Shown here in pieces: positions 35,590-45,114 of a stretch of DNA of 64,000 bases (position 1 is its first letter; each line of letters begins with the position of its first letter). The position numbers and the translations under genes are program-made. This stretch comes from Actinokineospora auranticolor (GTDB lineage Bacteria > Actinomycetota > Actinomycetes > Mycobacteriales > Pseudonocardiaceae), in assembly GCF_002934265.1 (NCBI RefSeq), contig NZ_PTIX01000010.1, forward strand, positions 1 through 64,000, in the 5' to 3' direction. The notes beneath the pieces are model-generated. The model was not told the DNA's origin. It ran no database searches and was given only the letters and a program-made list of their open reading frames with translations.

Positions 35590-35878
35590 TACCCCCGTGG
35601 CCGTTCCCCGGCCGGTCCGACCCGGGGGCGACCGCGAGTCCGACGGGACGTGCTGCTGTGCGGGCGACACCTGACCCGACGCGGGCGGTGGCGGGGCGCG
35701 AGGCGTAGGTGCACGGTCCGCCTTCGGTTTTCCGCCGCGTCGGGTGGCGTCGTCCGGGTGGGCGGGTCATCGCCGTCGGACGTCTCTTGGCCCCCGCCAC
35801 CCCACCGGGACCCGGCTAGGGTCCACAGTGGAGTGGTGGTGGTGTCACGCGTCGTGCCTGATCAAGCAGGGAAGTTGA

Positions 35879-36550
35879 TCAGGCAACGTTCAGCACGAAG
35901 TCGAACGTGGCTTCCTTCGCCGACCCCACGGTGCGGACGTTCATCAGCAGCCGCCGGTCGTAGATGGTGTCGGTGTTGTTCCTCGGCTCACCCGGGAAGT
36001 ACGTCTGGGTGGTGAGGATCCGACCGCCGGGGTTCTGCACCTTGACGTGGATGTGCCGGGTGCGGCCGGGGTACAGGCCGGGCACGATCGTGGTCAGGGT
36101 GTACTTGCCGCTGGCGTCGGTGAACTGGTGCCCGCGGAAGGTGTAGCCGACGTTGTCGTAGTTGCCGCCGTTGTCCGCCTGCCAGAAGTCCAGCTTGACG
36201 TTGGCCAGCGGCTTGCAGGAGCGGCTGAACACGAAGCCGCTCACGGTCAGCCGGGTGCCCTGGGTGCCGGGCTGGACCAGGCTGGTGCGCTGCGGGGAAC
36301 CCGACTTGAAGTACGGGCCCTCCGTCTGCGCGATGGTGGTCTGCTGGCCCGGGGTGCAGGCGAGCAGCTCACCGTTGACGTTCGGCGCGACCTCGGGGGT
36401 GGCGGCCGACGCGGTGAAACCACCGGCCGCCGTCACGCCGAGCACGCCCGCGGCGGGCACGACGAGCGCGCCGAGCTGCAGCAGGCGCTTGCGAGTGATG
36501 TTGCCCTCGCCCGCGAGTTCGTCTTCGACCGGTGGGAGTTCTGCAGTCAC
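35879..36550 (-). CDS. Secreted intradiol ring-cleavage dioxygenase
   Basis: This 223-residue protein has an N-terminal signal anchor (TRKRLLQLGALVVPAAG, only weakly Tat-like) and a dioxygenase domain. It shows FWQADNGGNYDNVGYTFRG, then the iron-binding Tyr in LYPGR and the two His in RHIHVKV, matching the Fe(III) Tyr2-His2 site of catechol dioxygenases. Secreted members act on catecholic aromatics such as lignin fragments. GTG 36550 has AGGAGG 10 nt upstream. It is divergent from the LAL regulator. Confidence 0.8.
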   Translation of the reverse strand: MTAELPPVEDELAGEGNITRKRLLQLGALVVPAAGVLGVTAAGGFTASAATPEVAPNVNGELLACTPGQQTTIAQTEGPYFKSGSPQRTSLVQPGTQGTRLTVSGFVFSRSCKPLANVKLDFWQADNGGNYDNVGYTFRGHQFTDASGKYTLTTIVPGLYPGRTRHIHVKVQNPGGRILTTQTYFPGEPRNNTDTIYDRRLLMNVRTVGSAKEATFDFVLNVA

Positions 36551-36744
36551 TTGGGAAGTACCTCCTACGACGAGATCACCGGGTCGGCGATCGTCACGGA
36601 TTGGCACAACCGATGCTGTTGCAGTGACAGGTTCGTTGCAATCCGTGGTGATACGGGCTTAACTCAGGCGCTACCGTGAGCGGAAACGTGGTGAACGCAC
36701 GGCATCCGGCCGGCGCGCGGTCATCCGAGGTATGAGGACGCAGC

Positions 36745-39537
36745 ATGGAAACCGGTCCCCTGGGAACCACAGTGGACAGATCTCCCCCGGCGGTCGACCG
36801 GCCGCCGCTGGTGGGTCGCGCGGCCGAACTGGCCCGGCTGTCCGCCGTTTCCGCCCCCGCGCTTCTGCTGGTCGCGGGCGAGGCGGGGGTCGGGAAGAGC
36901 CGTCTGGTCAGCGAGTTCCGCGACCGCCCCGACGCGCGCGAGGGGCACTGGTTGGTCGGTGAGTGCCTGCCGCTGCGCGAGCCGTTCCCACTTGGCCCGG
37001 TGCTCGACGCGCTCAAGGGGATCGACGTGTTCACACCCCCGGTGGGAAGGGTCGACCGGGTGGACGTTTTTCCCAGAATTCGCGCGGGACTGGCGGAACT
37101 CGGTCCCGCGGTGCTCGTCGTGGAGGACCTGCACTGGGCCGACGAGGCGACGTACGAGTTCCTCCGGTTCCTGTGCCGCGGGCTGCCGCCGAAGCTGCGC
37201 GTCGTGGTGACGTACCGGCCGGAGAGCGTGCGGATGGAGCGCCCCGTCGTGGATCTCGCGGGCTACCTGCCGCGGTGGGCGCGCGCGGTGGAGACGACCG
37301 TGCGACCGCTGCGCGCGCGCGAAGTCGGCGAACTGGCGGCGAGGTTGTTGGGACTGACGAAAGTAACCGACGAGTTCGCCATCCGGTTGCACGAGCTGAC
37401 CGGCGGTGTTCCGTTCGTGGTCGAGGAAGTGGCGCGCGCGCTGCCCGCCGAACCCGCGCCCCGGCTGGCCGACGCGCCGCGCTCGGTGCTGGACCGGCTG
37501 ACCGCGCCGGTCGCGCTGCGCGGCTCCATCGCCGAGCGGCTGGCCACGTTGCCGCCCGCCGTGCGCGAGGTGGTCGGCGCGGCGGCGGTGCTGGCCGCGC
37601 CCGCCGACGAGGAACTGCTCGGCCGCGTCGCGGGTCTGGACGCGGAAACCGCCACCGACGCCATCGACCGCGCGCTCGCGCACGGCCTGCTGCGGCAGGG
37701 CGGTCCCGGGATGCTGGCCACCCGGCACGCGCTGGCCACCCGCGCGGTGATCGACCTGCTGGCCCCCGGCGACCTGCGCCGCGCGCACCGCAACGCGGCC
37801 GCCGCGCTGGCCGGTGCCGACCCGGTGCCGCACGCCCGGCTGGCCCGGCACTGCCGCCACGCGGGCCTGGTGGAGGACTGGGTGCGGCACGCCGAGGCCG
37901 CCGCCACCCGCGCGATCGCGCTGGGCGACGGCGACACCGCCGTGGACCTGCTGGCCGACGTGGTGGCCGCGGCCGGCGTCGAGATCGACGTGCGGGCCAG
38001 GGTGGCGTCACTGCTCAGCCGGGCCGCGCAGCCCGGTCTGCGGCACGGTGAGGCGGTGTCGGCGCTGCGCGCGGTGCTGGCCGAGGACGACCTGCCCCCG
38101 CGCAGGCGCGGCGAGATCCGGTTCGGCCTGGGCATGCTGCTGATCGCGCAGTCCGGCGAGGCGAGCGCGGGCCGCGGCGAGCTGCGGGCGGCGGTGCCGG
38201 AGCTGCCCGACCGCCCCGACCTGGCCGCGCGGGCGATGGCGGCGCTGGCGATCCCGTCGGACAGCTCCGGCACCATCACCGAGCACCTGGCCTGGGCCAC
38301 GCGCGCGCTGGACCTGCTGGGCTCGTTCGACGACCACGCGGTGCACACGGCCGTGCACGTCAACCACGCGTCGGTGCTGCTGTACTCCGGCGACCCGGCG
38401 GGCTGGCCGGTGTGGCGGGCCGCGCTGGCGCGGGGAACCACGCCGGAGGCCCGCCTGCACCTGCTGCGGGGCGCGAGCAACGGTGCCGACGCCGCGCTGT
38501 GGCTGGGCCACGACGCGCGCGCACGGGAGCTGCTGGAGCTGATCCCGACCCTCGTCGACGAGGACCCCGCCCTCTACACCGTGCGCCTGCTCGACGGTGC
38601 CCGGCTGCGCCTGGACCTGGCGGCGGGCCGCTGGGACGGCCTCGCCGAACGCGTCGCGAACGTGCGCGCGGGCGCGGGCGCGCACCGGTTGCCGCAACTG
38701 GACGTCGAGGCCCGCCTGGTGGCCGCCGAGCTGGCGCTGGCGACGGGGTCGCTGGCGGACGCGGAGGTGGACCTGCGGACGGTGGCCGAGACGGGCGCGT
38801 CCCTGCAGATCCCCCTGATGACGGCGGCCGCGGCGGCCCGCGCGCGGATCGCGCTGTCCGGCGGGCGCGCGGACGAGGCGCTGGCGTTGCTGACCCCGGC
38901 CCTGGATGCCGTGCGGCGTCAGGGGAACTGGGTGTGGGCGGCGGCGGTGGTGCCGTTGACGTGCGCGGCCCTGGCCTCGCTGGGGGAACGGGTCCGGGCG
39001 TCCCACGCGCAGGCGGAGTTCGCGGAAGCCGTTGCGGGACGCGACGCGCCGCTGGCGGACGCCGCGGTTCGGTTGGCGGCCGGTCACGTCGCGCGCAAGG
39101 CGTCTACGGGGGTAGACGAGTTCGGTGCCGCGGCGGCCCTGTTCGACGCGATGGGGCGCCCGTACGCGGCGTGCCAGGCGCGGGAGGAGACGGCCGCGGT
39201 GCACCTGGGGTCGGGGGACAAGCAGGCGATGCTGGACGTGGTGGCGGTGTACACGGCCCTGGGCGCCCGCTGGGACGCCGCGCGGTGCGCGCAGGTGCTG
39301 CGCAAACACGGGGTGGCGCCGCGGCACCGCGGGGGCAGGCGGGGGTACGGGGACGCGTTGTCGCCGCGCGAGGAGGCCGTCGCGCGGATGGCGGCTCGGG
39401 GGAGCACGAACAAGGAGATCGCCGAGGCGCTGTTCATCTCGGTGCGGACCGTGGAGGACCACGTGGCGAACGCGCTGCGCAAGTGCGGGGTCCGCACGCG
39501 CGCGGACCTGCCGTGGGACTTCCCCCGCTCGTCGTGA
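36745..39537 (+). CDS. LAL-type LuxR regulator (large ATP-binding)
   Basis: This 930-residue protein begins with an AAA/STAND ATPase: VGRAAEL near 23, GEAGVGKS (45-52, Walker A) and LVVEDLHWADEAT (about 124-136, Walker B). A long helical TPR-like middle follows. It ends in a LuxR HTH (about 870-925: LSPREEAVARMAARGSTNKE, then ISVRTVEDHVANALRK). LAL proteins activate secondary metabolism, sugar use or other regulons on ligand and ATP binding. ATG 36745 has GAGG 7 nt upstream. The next gene is convergent and no target is evident. Confidence 0.85.
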   Translation: METGPLGTTVDRSPPAVDRPPLVGRAAELARLSAVSAPALLLVAGEAGVGKSRLVSEFRDRPDAREGHWLVGECLPLREPFPLGPVLDALKGIDVFTPPVGRVDRVDVFPRIRAGLAELGPAVLVVEDLHWADEATYEFLRFLCRGLPPKLRVVVTYRPESVRMERPVVDLAGYLPRWARAVETTVRPLRAREVGELAARLLGLTKVTDEFAIRLHELTGGVPFVVEEVARALPAEPAPRLADAPRSVLDRLTAPVALRGSIAERLATLPPAVREVVGAAAVLAAPADEELLGRVAGLDAETATDAIDRALAHGLLRQGGPGMLATRHALATRAVIDLLAPGDLRRAHRNAAAALAGADPVPHARLARHCRHAGLVEDWVRHAEAAATRAIALGDGDTAVDLLADVVAAAGVEIDVRARVASLLSRAAQPGLRHGEAVSALRAVLAEDDLPPRRRGEIRFGLGMLLIAQSGEASAGRGELRAAVPELPDRPDLAARAMAALAIPSDSSGTITEHLAWATRALDLLGSFDDHAVHTAVHVNHASVLLYSGDPAGWPVWRAALARGTTPEARLHLLRGASNGADAALWLGHDARARELLELIPTLVDEDPALYTVRLLDGARLRLDLAAGRWDGLAERVANVRAGAGAHRLPQLDVEARLVAAELALATGSLADAEVDLRTVAETGASLQIPLMTAAAAARARIALSGGRADEALALLTPALDAVRRQGNWVWAAAVVPLTCAALASLGERVRASHAQAEFAEAVAGRDAPLADAAVRLAAGHVARKASTGVDEFGAAAALFDAMGRPYAACQAREETAAVHLGSGDKQAMLDVVAVYTALGARWDAARCAQVLRKHGVAPRHRGGRRGYGDALSPREEAVARMAARGSTNKEIAEALFISVRTVEDHVANALRKCGVRTRADLPWDFPRSS

Positions 39538-39882
39538 GGTGACGGCCGGTGCGCCGACGCTCCTGAGGGCACGCGGCGCGGGTGGTGGGTGTGGGTCGGG
39601 CCGGCCCCGCTGGTGGGTGCGCTGGGCCGGTGGGTCCTGTCGGTGACGCTGCCGGCGGGGTCGGCCAGGGCCGATGCCCGTCCCCGTCGCGGGTCTCGTA
39701 TCGGCGACCCCCGAAGCCACTCCCCCGCCGACCAGCGGACCACTGTGCCGGTGCCCATGCTGTTCACCCTCACCGGTTGGGATCCGCCACCGCGCGTCCG
39801 GCTTTCGGACCCGCGTTCGGGGTCGCCGCCGGACTCGCGTTCCGGCACGCCACCCTCCGAGACCGCCTCACCGCGCACCAAA

Positions 39883-39918
39883 CCTGCCCAGGTCCGAGGG
39901 AGGTGGGCCTGGGCAGGT
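39883..39918 (-). terminator. Probable terminator of the streptogrisin-like protease gene
   Basis: ACCTGCCCAGG (39883-39893) pairs perfectly with CCTGGGCAGGT (39908-39918), 16 bp past the protease stop on the minus strand. A short TTT follows in that direction. The rest of 39538-39882 holds no supported gene. Confidence 0.6.
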
Positions 39919-39934
39919 CGGGTGGTGGAACCGA

Positions 39935-41065
39935 CTAGCTGGTGACCAGGGTCAGCCGGTAGACCGACAGGATCTCGCCGATCGGCTGGAAGTACGTGGT
40001 GCCGCCGGACGAGCAGTTGCCCGACCCGCCCGACGTGACGCCCTGGGCCTGGTTGCCGCTGAGCCACGAACCGCCCGAGTCGCCGGGTTCGGCGCAGGCG
40101 TTGGTGCGGGTCAGGTCGGAGACGGTGCCCTGGGGGTAGTTGACCGACTGGTTCTTCGACTGGACCGTGCCGCACTTCCAGCCCGTGGTGGAACCCGAGC
40201 GGCAGATGGACGCGCCGACCGCGGACTCCTGGCTGCCCTTGACCGCGACGGTCTGCGAGCCGCTGTAGCGGTTGACGACGCCGCGCGGGGTCCACTGGGC
40301 GTTGGTGCGGACCCATGAGTAGTCGTTGCCGGGGAAGGACGAGCCCGCGAAGGTGCCCTGGGCCTGGCGGTTGGAGCCGGTGGTGGAGGCGCCGGTGTTG
40401 CCGCAGTGCCCGGCCGAGACGAAGCCGCCCTGGACCGAGAAGCCGATGGAGCAGCGGGAGCCGGAACCGATGTAGTACGCGTCGCCGCCGCGGACGTCGG
40501 CGAGGGTGCGGGGGGCCTCGGTGGACTCGACCACCGAGATCGCCGAGCTGATGGTGGACGCGTACTTGGTCGCGGCCTCGGTGGCGCCCTTGGCGGCGGT
40601 CAGCGTGACGGTGTTGCGCTGCACGTCGACGTACCAGCCGGTCACGCCCGCGGGGGCGGTACGGGCGTTCAGGGTGTCGGCGACCCGGTCGAGCTCGGCC
40701 GCGCTGTGCTTGACCAGGGTGGCGCTGCCGCCCTGGGCGCGCACCGACTCGGCGCGCGCGGCGTCGGTGACGCCGACGACCAGCTTGGCCGACGCGGCGT
40801 CGTAGTAGGCGCCGCCGAAGGTGTCGCCGAGCGAACCGCGCAGGCTGGTCTCCAGCTCCGTCGCGGCCTTCTCGCTGCCCAACCGGGCGATGGCGGCGTC
40901 ACGGGACAGGCCGAGGTCGCGCTCCATCGCGCTCAGCAACTCCGGGGCGACGGCGTCGGCGGCGGCCGGGGCGGGTGCCGCCTCCTGACCGGCCCAGGCG
41001 GGCAGGGAGGCCACGGCGGCCGCCGAGGCGGTCAGCAGCGCGGCGACGACGAGTGAGCGTTTCAC
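39935..41065 (-). CDS. Secreted alpha-lytic/streptogrisin-type serine protease
   Basis: This 376-residue preproenzyme has a signal peptide (to about PAWA), an alpha-lytic-type prodomain (about 30-175) and a mature protease. The catalytic residues are His in SAGHCG, Asp in GNDYSWV and Ser in EPGDSGGS. The mature N-terminus near ADVRGGDAYYIG and the paired cysteines fit streptogrisins. The prodomain acts as a folding chaperone in this family. GTG 41065 has GGAGA 8 nt upstream. A second, longer paralogue is at 54776-56242. Confidence 0.88.
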   Translation of the reverse strand: MKRSLVVAALLTASAAAVASLPAWAGQEAAPAPAAADAVAPELLSAMERDLGLSRDAAIARLGSEKAATELETSLRGSLGDTFGGAYYDAASAKLVVGVTDAARAESVRAQGGSATLVKHSAAELDRVADTLNARTAPAGVTGWYVDVQRNTVTLTAAKGATEAATKYASTISSAISVVESTEAPRTLADVRGGDAYYIGSGSRCSIGFSVQGGFVSAGHCGNTGASTTGSNRQAQGTFAGSSFPGNDYSWVRTNAQWTPRGVVNRYSGSQTVAVKGSQESAVGASICRSGSTTGWKCGTVQSKNQSVNYPQGTVSDLTRTNACAEPGDSGGSWLSGNQAQGVTSGGSGNCSSGGTTYFQPIGEILSVYRLTLVTS

Positions 41066-41590
41066 GAGGTTGTCTCCATCGGTGCTCGATTGCAGGGAAG
41101 TGGCCGCGGCACCCATAGGCACCGACGACCGCGATTTCACCGAATCCGCAAAGGGCCCTCACCAGCGACAATCCGGTGATACCGCATAAATAGTGCTCAC
41201 CTCGACGCGCGCACCACAAGGGGAACTTGTTACCGGATATCCATAATCTGGTAAAAGATCGCCCGCTACGCGCGGAAACCCGACTCACATTCGGCGACAC
41301 CGCAGCTCGGCACCAGCACCGGCGGCCAACACGAGCGGCTGTTAACTGTGGAAAGGTGATGATTTAACAGTTGCGCGCGCAGCTTTCCGGCGCGGCGCGG
41401 ACCCTACCAACCTCGGGCGTAAGGTGATTATTCGAAAGCAGGGTCCGCGCCCGCCCCGGGTGGCATAGGCTCCCGGAGCCGATAATGGTAGCGACACCCC
41501 ACTCGCGGTTTCCGCAGGGGTTTTCCGGTCACCGCGCGCAGCGCCACGACCAGCGGGGAAGGGGTGCCGGGCACCCCTCCCCCAGCACGG
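41066..41590. other. A/T-rich intergenic region with a parC terminator hairpin
   Basis: This 525-bp gap is clearly less GC-rich than its surroundings. It contains CTGTTAA (41339-41345) and TTAACAG (41364-41370) as an inverted repeat and, at 41554-41582, a GGGGAAGGGGTGCC/GGGCACCCCTCCCC hairpin that should terminate parC. It also holds the protease promoter. No gene is visible. Confidence 0.45.
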
Positions 41591-44500
41591 TCAGTCCCGC
41601 TCGATGACGTGGCCGACGACGTCCGGTCCCGGGTGCGCGGCCCCCGAGCCGTCGCGGCGGGGGTCGGTTTCGGGGAGCTCGACGGCCGAGCCGGACTTGT
41701 TCGCCCCGGCCGGGCGCGGGCCGACCCAGGCCAGGATCAGGCCGCCCTCGCCCTTGAGGAAGCGGTGCGCGCGGACGCCGCCGGTCGCGCGGCCCTTCGC
41801 CGGGTACTCGATGAACGGGGTGACCTTGACCGTCTGGCCCGTCGACGTGACGACCATGGGCTCGCCGTGGTCGGGGTCGTCCGTGCGCACCGCGCCGAAG
41901 AACACCGCCGTCGACGCGCCCGGCAGGGTGATGCCCGCCATGCCGCCGCCCTTGAGGCCCTGGGGGCGGACCAGGCTGACGGAGTACCGCAGGAGAGCGG
42001 CCTCGGAGCTGACGAACACCAGCGTCTCCGTGCCGTCGGTCAACCAGGTGGCGCCGATGACCTCGTCGCCGTCCTTGAGCGTGATGACCTCGAACTCGTC
42101 CGAGCGGACCGGCCACTCCGGGGCGCACACCTTCACCACGCCCTGCCGCGTGCCCAGCGCCAGGCCCGGCGAGCCCGCGCCGCGCTCGCCCAGCGGCGCG
42201 ATGCCGATCACCCGCTCGTCCTTCGCCAGCGGCGCCAGCTCGCTCGCCGCCATGCCGCCGCTGAGCGACACCGTGCCGCTCTGCTCGGGCAGCACCGGCA
42301 GCGGCAGCACGTCGGTCTTGAAGGCGCGGCCGCGGTTGGTGATCAGCAGGATCTGGCCGCGCGCGGTCGAGTGGACCAGCGCGGCGACCGTGTCGTGCCG
42401 GGCCCGGCCCTTGCGCCTGCGGCCCTCGGCCGACTCCTCGGACTCCGCGGCCGTGCGGGCGACCAGGCCGGTCGCCGACAGGATGATCTGGCAGGGGTCG
42501 TCGGCGACCTCCAGCGGCCCGGCGGGCTTGGAGGCGGCCAGCACCTCCTTGAGGTCGCCGTCGATCAGCGCGGTGCGGCGCTCGGCGGTGTGGTCCCTGG
42601 CGACCTTGGCCAGCTCGTTCGACACGACCCGGCGCAGCACCTTGTCGTCGTCGAGGATCTTCGCCAGCTCGGCGATCTCACCGAGCAGCTTGTCCTGCTC
42701 GGCCTCCAGCTCGATCTTGTCGAACCGGGTGAGCCTGCGCAGCGGGGTGTCCAGGATGTAGGTGGCCTGGATCTCCGAGAGCTTGAACCGGCTCATCAGG
42801 CCCGACTTCGCGGCGGCGGCGTCGTCACTGCCGCGGATCAGCCGGATGACCTTGTCGATGTCGATCAGCGCCCGCAGCAGGCCCTCGACCAGGTGCAGCC
42901 GTTCCTCGCGCTTGCGCTTGCGGTACCGGGTGCGGCGGGTGACGACCTCGTAGCGGTGGTTGAGGAAGACTTCCAGCAGCGCCTTGAGCCCGAGCGTGCG
43001 CGGCTGGCCCTCGACGAGCACGAGGTTGTTGATGCCGAAGGACTGCTCCATCGGCGTCAACCGGTACAGGTCGGCCAGCAGCGCCTGCGGGTTGACCCCG
43101 ACCTTGCACTCGACGACCAGCCGGGTGCCGTTCTCCCGGTCGGTGAGGTCCTTGACGTCGGCGATCCCCGTCAGGCGCTTGGACTTGTTGACCTCTTCGG
43201 TGATCTTCTCGATGATCTTCTCGGTGCCGACCTGGTACGGCAGCTCGGTGACCGTGATGGCCTGGCGCCCCCGGCTGCCCTCCAGCGGCCCGATCTCGAC
43301 CTTGGCCCGCATCCGCACGACGCCGCGGCCGGTCTCGTAGGCCTTGCGCACCTCGTCGAGGCCCAGCAGCATGCCGCCGGTCGGGAGGTCGGGGCCGGGG
43401 ACGAACTCCATCAGCTTGTCGAGCGTGGCGTCCGGGTGCGAGATCAGGTGCCGCGCGGCGGCGACGACCTCGCCGAGGTTGTGCGGGATCATGTTGGTCG
43501 CCATGCCGACGGCGATGCCGGAGGTGCCGTTGACCAGCAGGTTCGGGAACGCGGCGGGCAGAACTGTCGGCTCGAACAGCGACCCGTCGTAGTTCGGCCG
43601 GAAGTCGATGGTGTCCTCGCCCAGTTCCCCGACCAGCAGCATCGCCTCGTGGGACATCCGGGCTTCGGTGTTGTGGTTGACGAACCCACCCGCGAGGAAC
43701 GAGTGGTCATCGGACGCCACCCGCAGCGAGTACACCTCCGCGGGGTCGTCCGCGACGACCTCGGTCACCGACTCGAAGCGGTACCCGGAGTCCATCACCG
43801 GCAGGATCGTGGCCAGGACCTCGGGTTCCTCGATCCGGTCGATGATGCGCGAGCGCTCGGTTTCCCAGCGCTCGACCCGGTCGAAGTCGTACTGGGTCAG
43901 CCGGTCGAGGGAGTCGCGCACGTAGTTCGCGACGAACGGCACGGAGTCCGAGCCGGGCAGGCGTGGCGAACGCGCGCGCAGGTCTTCGAGCTCGGCCTGC
44001 TTGGTCTCGAGGAATCCCACGCGCTCGGCGAACGCGCGCACGTCGCGCGAACCCGAGATCAGCAGGCGGTGCTCGACCACCCCGCTCGCCCCGGCGCGGT
44101 CCTGGCGCGTGGCGATCACGCCGAACTCGGCCAGCATCTCCTGCAGCTCACGAGCCAGCCGCGCGCTGCCGGTCGAGCAGTGGACGGTCAGGCCGTCCTC
44201 GGTGACCCGCGACCCGCCGTCGCCGTCGAACACGGCCGCGAGGAAGGCGCGCTTGGCCTCCCAGCCACCGGTCCAGACGCACTCCGGGATGAACTCCTCC
44301 CCGGCACCGACCACCTGGGCGCCTGCCGCGGGCGCCACCTGCGTCCAGGCGTTGCGCGCGATGCAGACGGTCATCCCCGGGGTCAACTCGTCGAGCCTGC
44401 GCCACTGGAAGAGCGGGACACCGGCGGGCGCTTCCAGGCACAGCACCAGGTGGTTCTCGCTGCCGCGCAGCGAGAAACCCGACGTAGTCGACATGCGCAG

Positions 44501-45079
44501 CGTCGGGTGCACACCGGAGTTGAAGACCCGGTTCACCCGCACCGACTTGCCGTCCTTGTCCAAGACCTCGAAGTCGGCGTCGGCCTCCGAATCCGCGGGG
44601 AGGTCGACCAGGTCGGCGATCCGCGGGCTGGAGCCGTCGGGGAGCCGAACCCGGGTCTCGCCCACGACGCAGTAGCGGCTGGCGGCCGGTCCGTCGTCCG
44701 GGGAGCCGAAGTTCCCGTGCCCGTCGATGAGCGGGGCGTTCAGCGAGAAGTCCTGGGCCAGCCGGACCATCGCGTCGTAGATGGCCGTGTCGCCGTGGGG
44801 GTGGTACTTGCCCATGACGTCGCCGACGACCCGGGAGGACTTCACGTAGGCCGACGTCGGCCGGTGGCCCTGCTCGTGCATCGAGTACAGGATCCGCCGG
44901 TGGACCGGCTTGAGGCCGTCCCGGGCGTCGGGGAGCGCGCGGGAGTGGATGACCGAGTAGGCGTACTCCAGGTACGAGTCCTCGATCTCGGTCTTGAGCG
45001 AGTTGTCGAAGACCTGGGCGCCCGGCTGGTCGAACGCGGCGGGGTCGACCTTGGTCGAGGGGGCCTTGCGGCGGGCCAT
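41591..45079 (-). CDS. parC: DNA topoisomerase IV subunit A with intein
   Basis: This 1162-residue precursor becomes 828 residues after splicing. The N-terminal breakage-reunion domain is clear: [40 protein letters not shown]. The active-site Tyr is Y136 in PAASRY. The intein (C137-N470) interrupts the chain directly after it, and the host resumes [10 protein letters not shown]. The C-terminal beta-pinwheel lacks an evident GyrA box, and the N-terminus differs from GyrA. Both facts, and the adjacent parE, favour topoisomerase IV, which unlinks daughter chromosomes, over gyrase. The start at ATG 45079 lies 35 bp after parE. Confidence 0.9.
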   Translation of the reverse strand: MARRKAPSTKVDPAAFDQPGAQVFDNSLKTEIEDSYLEYAYSVIHSRALPDARDGLKPVHRRILYSMHEQGHRPTSAYVKSSRVVGDVMGKYHPHGDTAIYDAMVRLAQDFSLNAPLIDGHGNFGSPDDGPAASRYCVVGETRVRLPDGSSPRIADLVDLPADSEADADFEVLDKDGKSVRVNRVFNSGVHPTLRMSTTSGFSLRGSENHLVLCLEAPAGVPLFQWRRLDELTPGMTVCIARNAWTQVAPAAGAQVVGAGEEFIPECVWTGGWEAKRAFLAAVFDGDGGSRVTEDGLTVHCSTGSARLARELQEMLAEFGVIATRQDRAGASGVVEHRLLISGSRDVRAFAERVGFLETKQAELEDLRARSPRLPGSDSVPFVANYVRDSLDRLTQYDFDRVERWETERSRIIDRIEEPEVLATILPVMDSGYRFESVTEVVADDPAEVYSLRVASDDHSFLAGGFVNHNTEARMSHEAMLLVGELGEDTIDFRPNYDGSLFEPTVLPAAFPNLLVNGTSGIAVGMATNMIPHNLGEVVAAARHLISHPDATLDKLMEFVPGPDLPTGGMLLGLDEVRKAYETGRGVVRMRAKVEIGPLEGSRGRQAITVTELPYQVGTEKIIEKITEEVNKSKRLTGIADVKDLTDRENGTRLVVECKVGVNPQALLADLYRLTPMEQSFGINNLVLVEGQPRTLGLKALLEVFLNHRYEVVTRRTRYRKRKREERLHLVEGLLRALIDIDKVIRLIRGSDDAAAAKSGLMSRFKLSEIQATYILDTPLRRLTRFDKIELEAEQDKLLGEIAELAKILDDDKVLRRVVSNELAKVARDHTAERRTALIDGDLKEVLAASKPAGPLEVADDPCQIILSATGLVARTAAESEESAEGRRRKGRARHDTVAALVHSTARGQILLITNRGRAFKTDVLPLPVLPEQSGTVSLSGGMAASELAPLAKDERVIGIAPLGERGAGSPGLALGTRQGVVKVCAPEWPVRSDEFEVITLKDGDEVIGATWLTDGTETLVFVSSEAALLRYSVSLVRPQGLKGGGMAGITLPGASTAVFFGAVRTDDPDHGEPMVVTSTGQTVKVTPFIEYPAKGRATGGVRAHRFLKGEGGLILAWVGPRPAGANKSGSAVELPETDPRRDGSGAAHPGPDVVGHVIERD
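43670..44671 (-). other. Intein in ParC, GyrA-a type insertion site
   Basis: This in-frame insertion of 334 codons starts with [13 protein letters not shown] (C1) and ends GGFVNHN followed by Thr. This is the splicing chemistry of GyrA inteins: Cys1, penultimate His, terminal Asn, +1 Thr. Block B reads SENHLVLC (Ser in place of the usual Thr; His kept). Internal similarity to the Mxe GyrA mini-intein is visible (PRIADLV, NSGVHPT). A single LAGLIDADG-like motif ([11 protein letters not shown], host numbering about 279-289) and [11 protein letters not shown] show half a homing endonuclease. The first half domain appears deleted. Confidence 0.92.
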
Positions 45080-45114
45080 TGCTCAGCGCTCTCTCTCGTG
45101 GCGGCTTCGATGAC

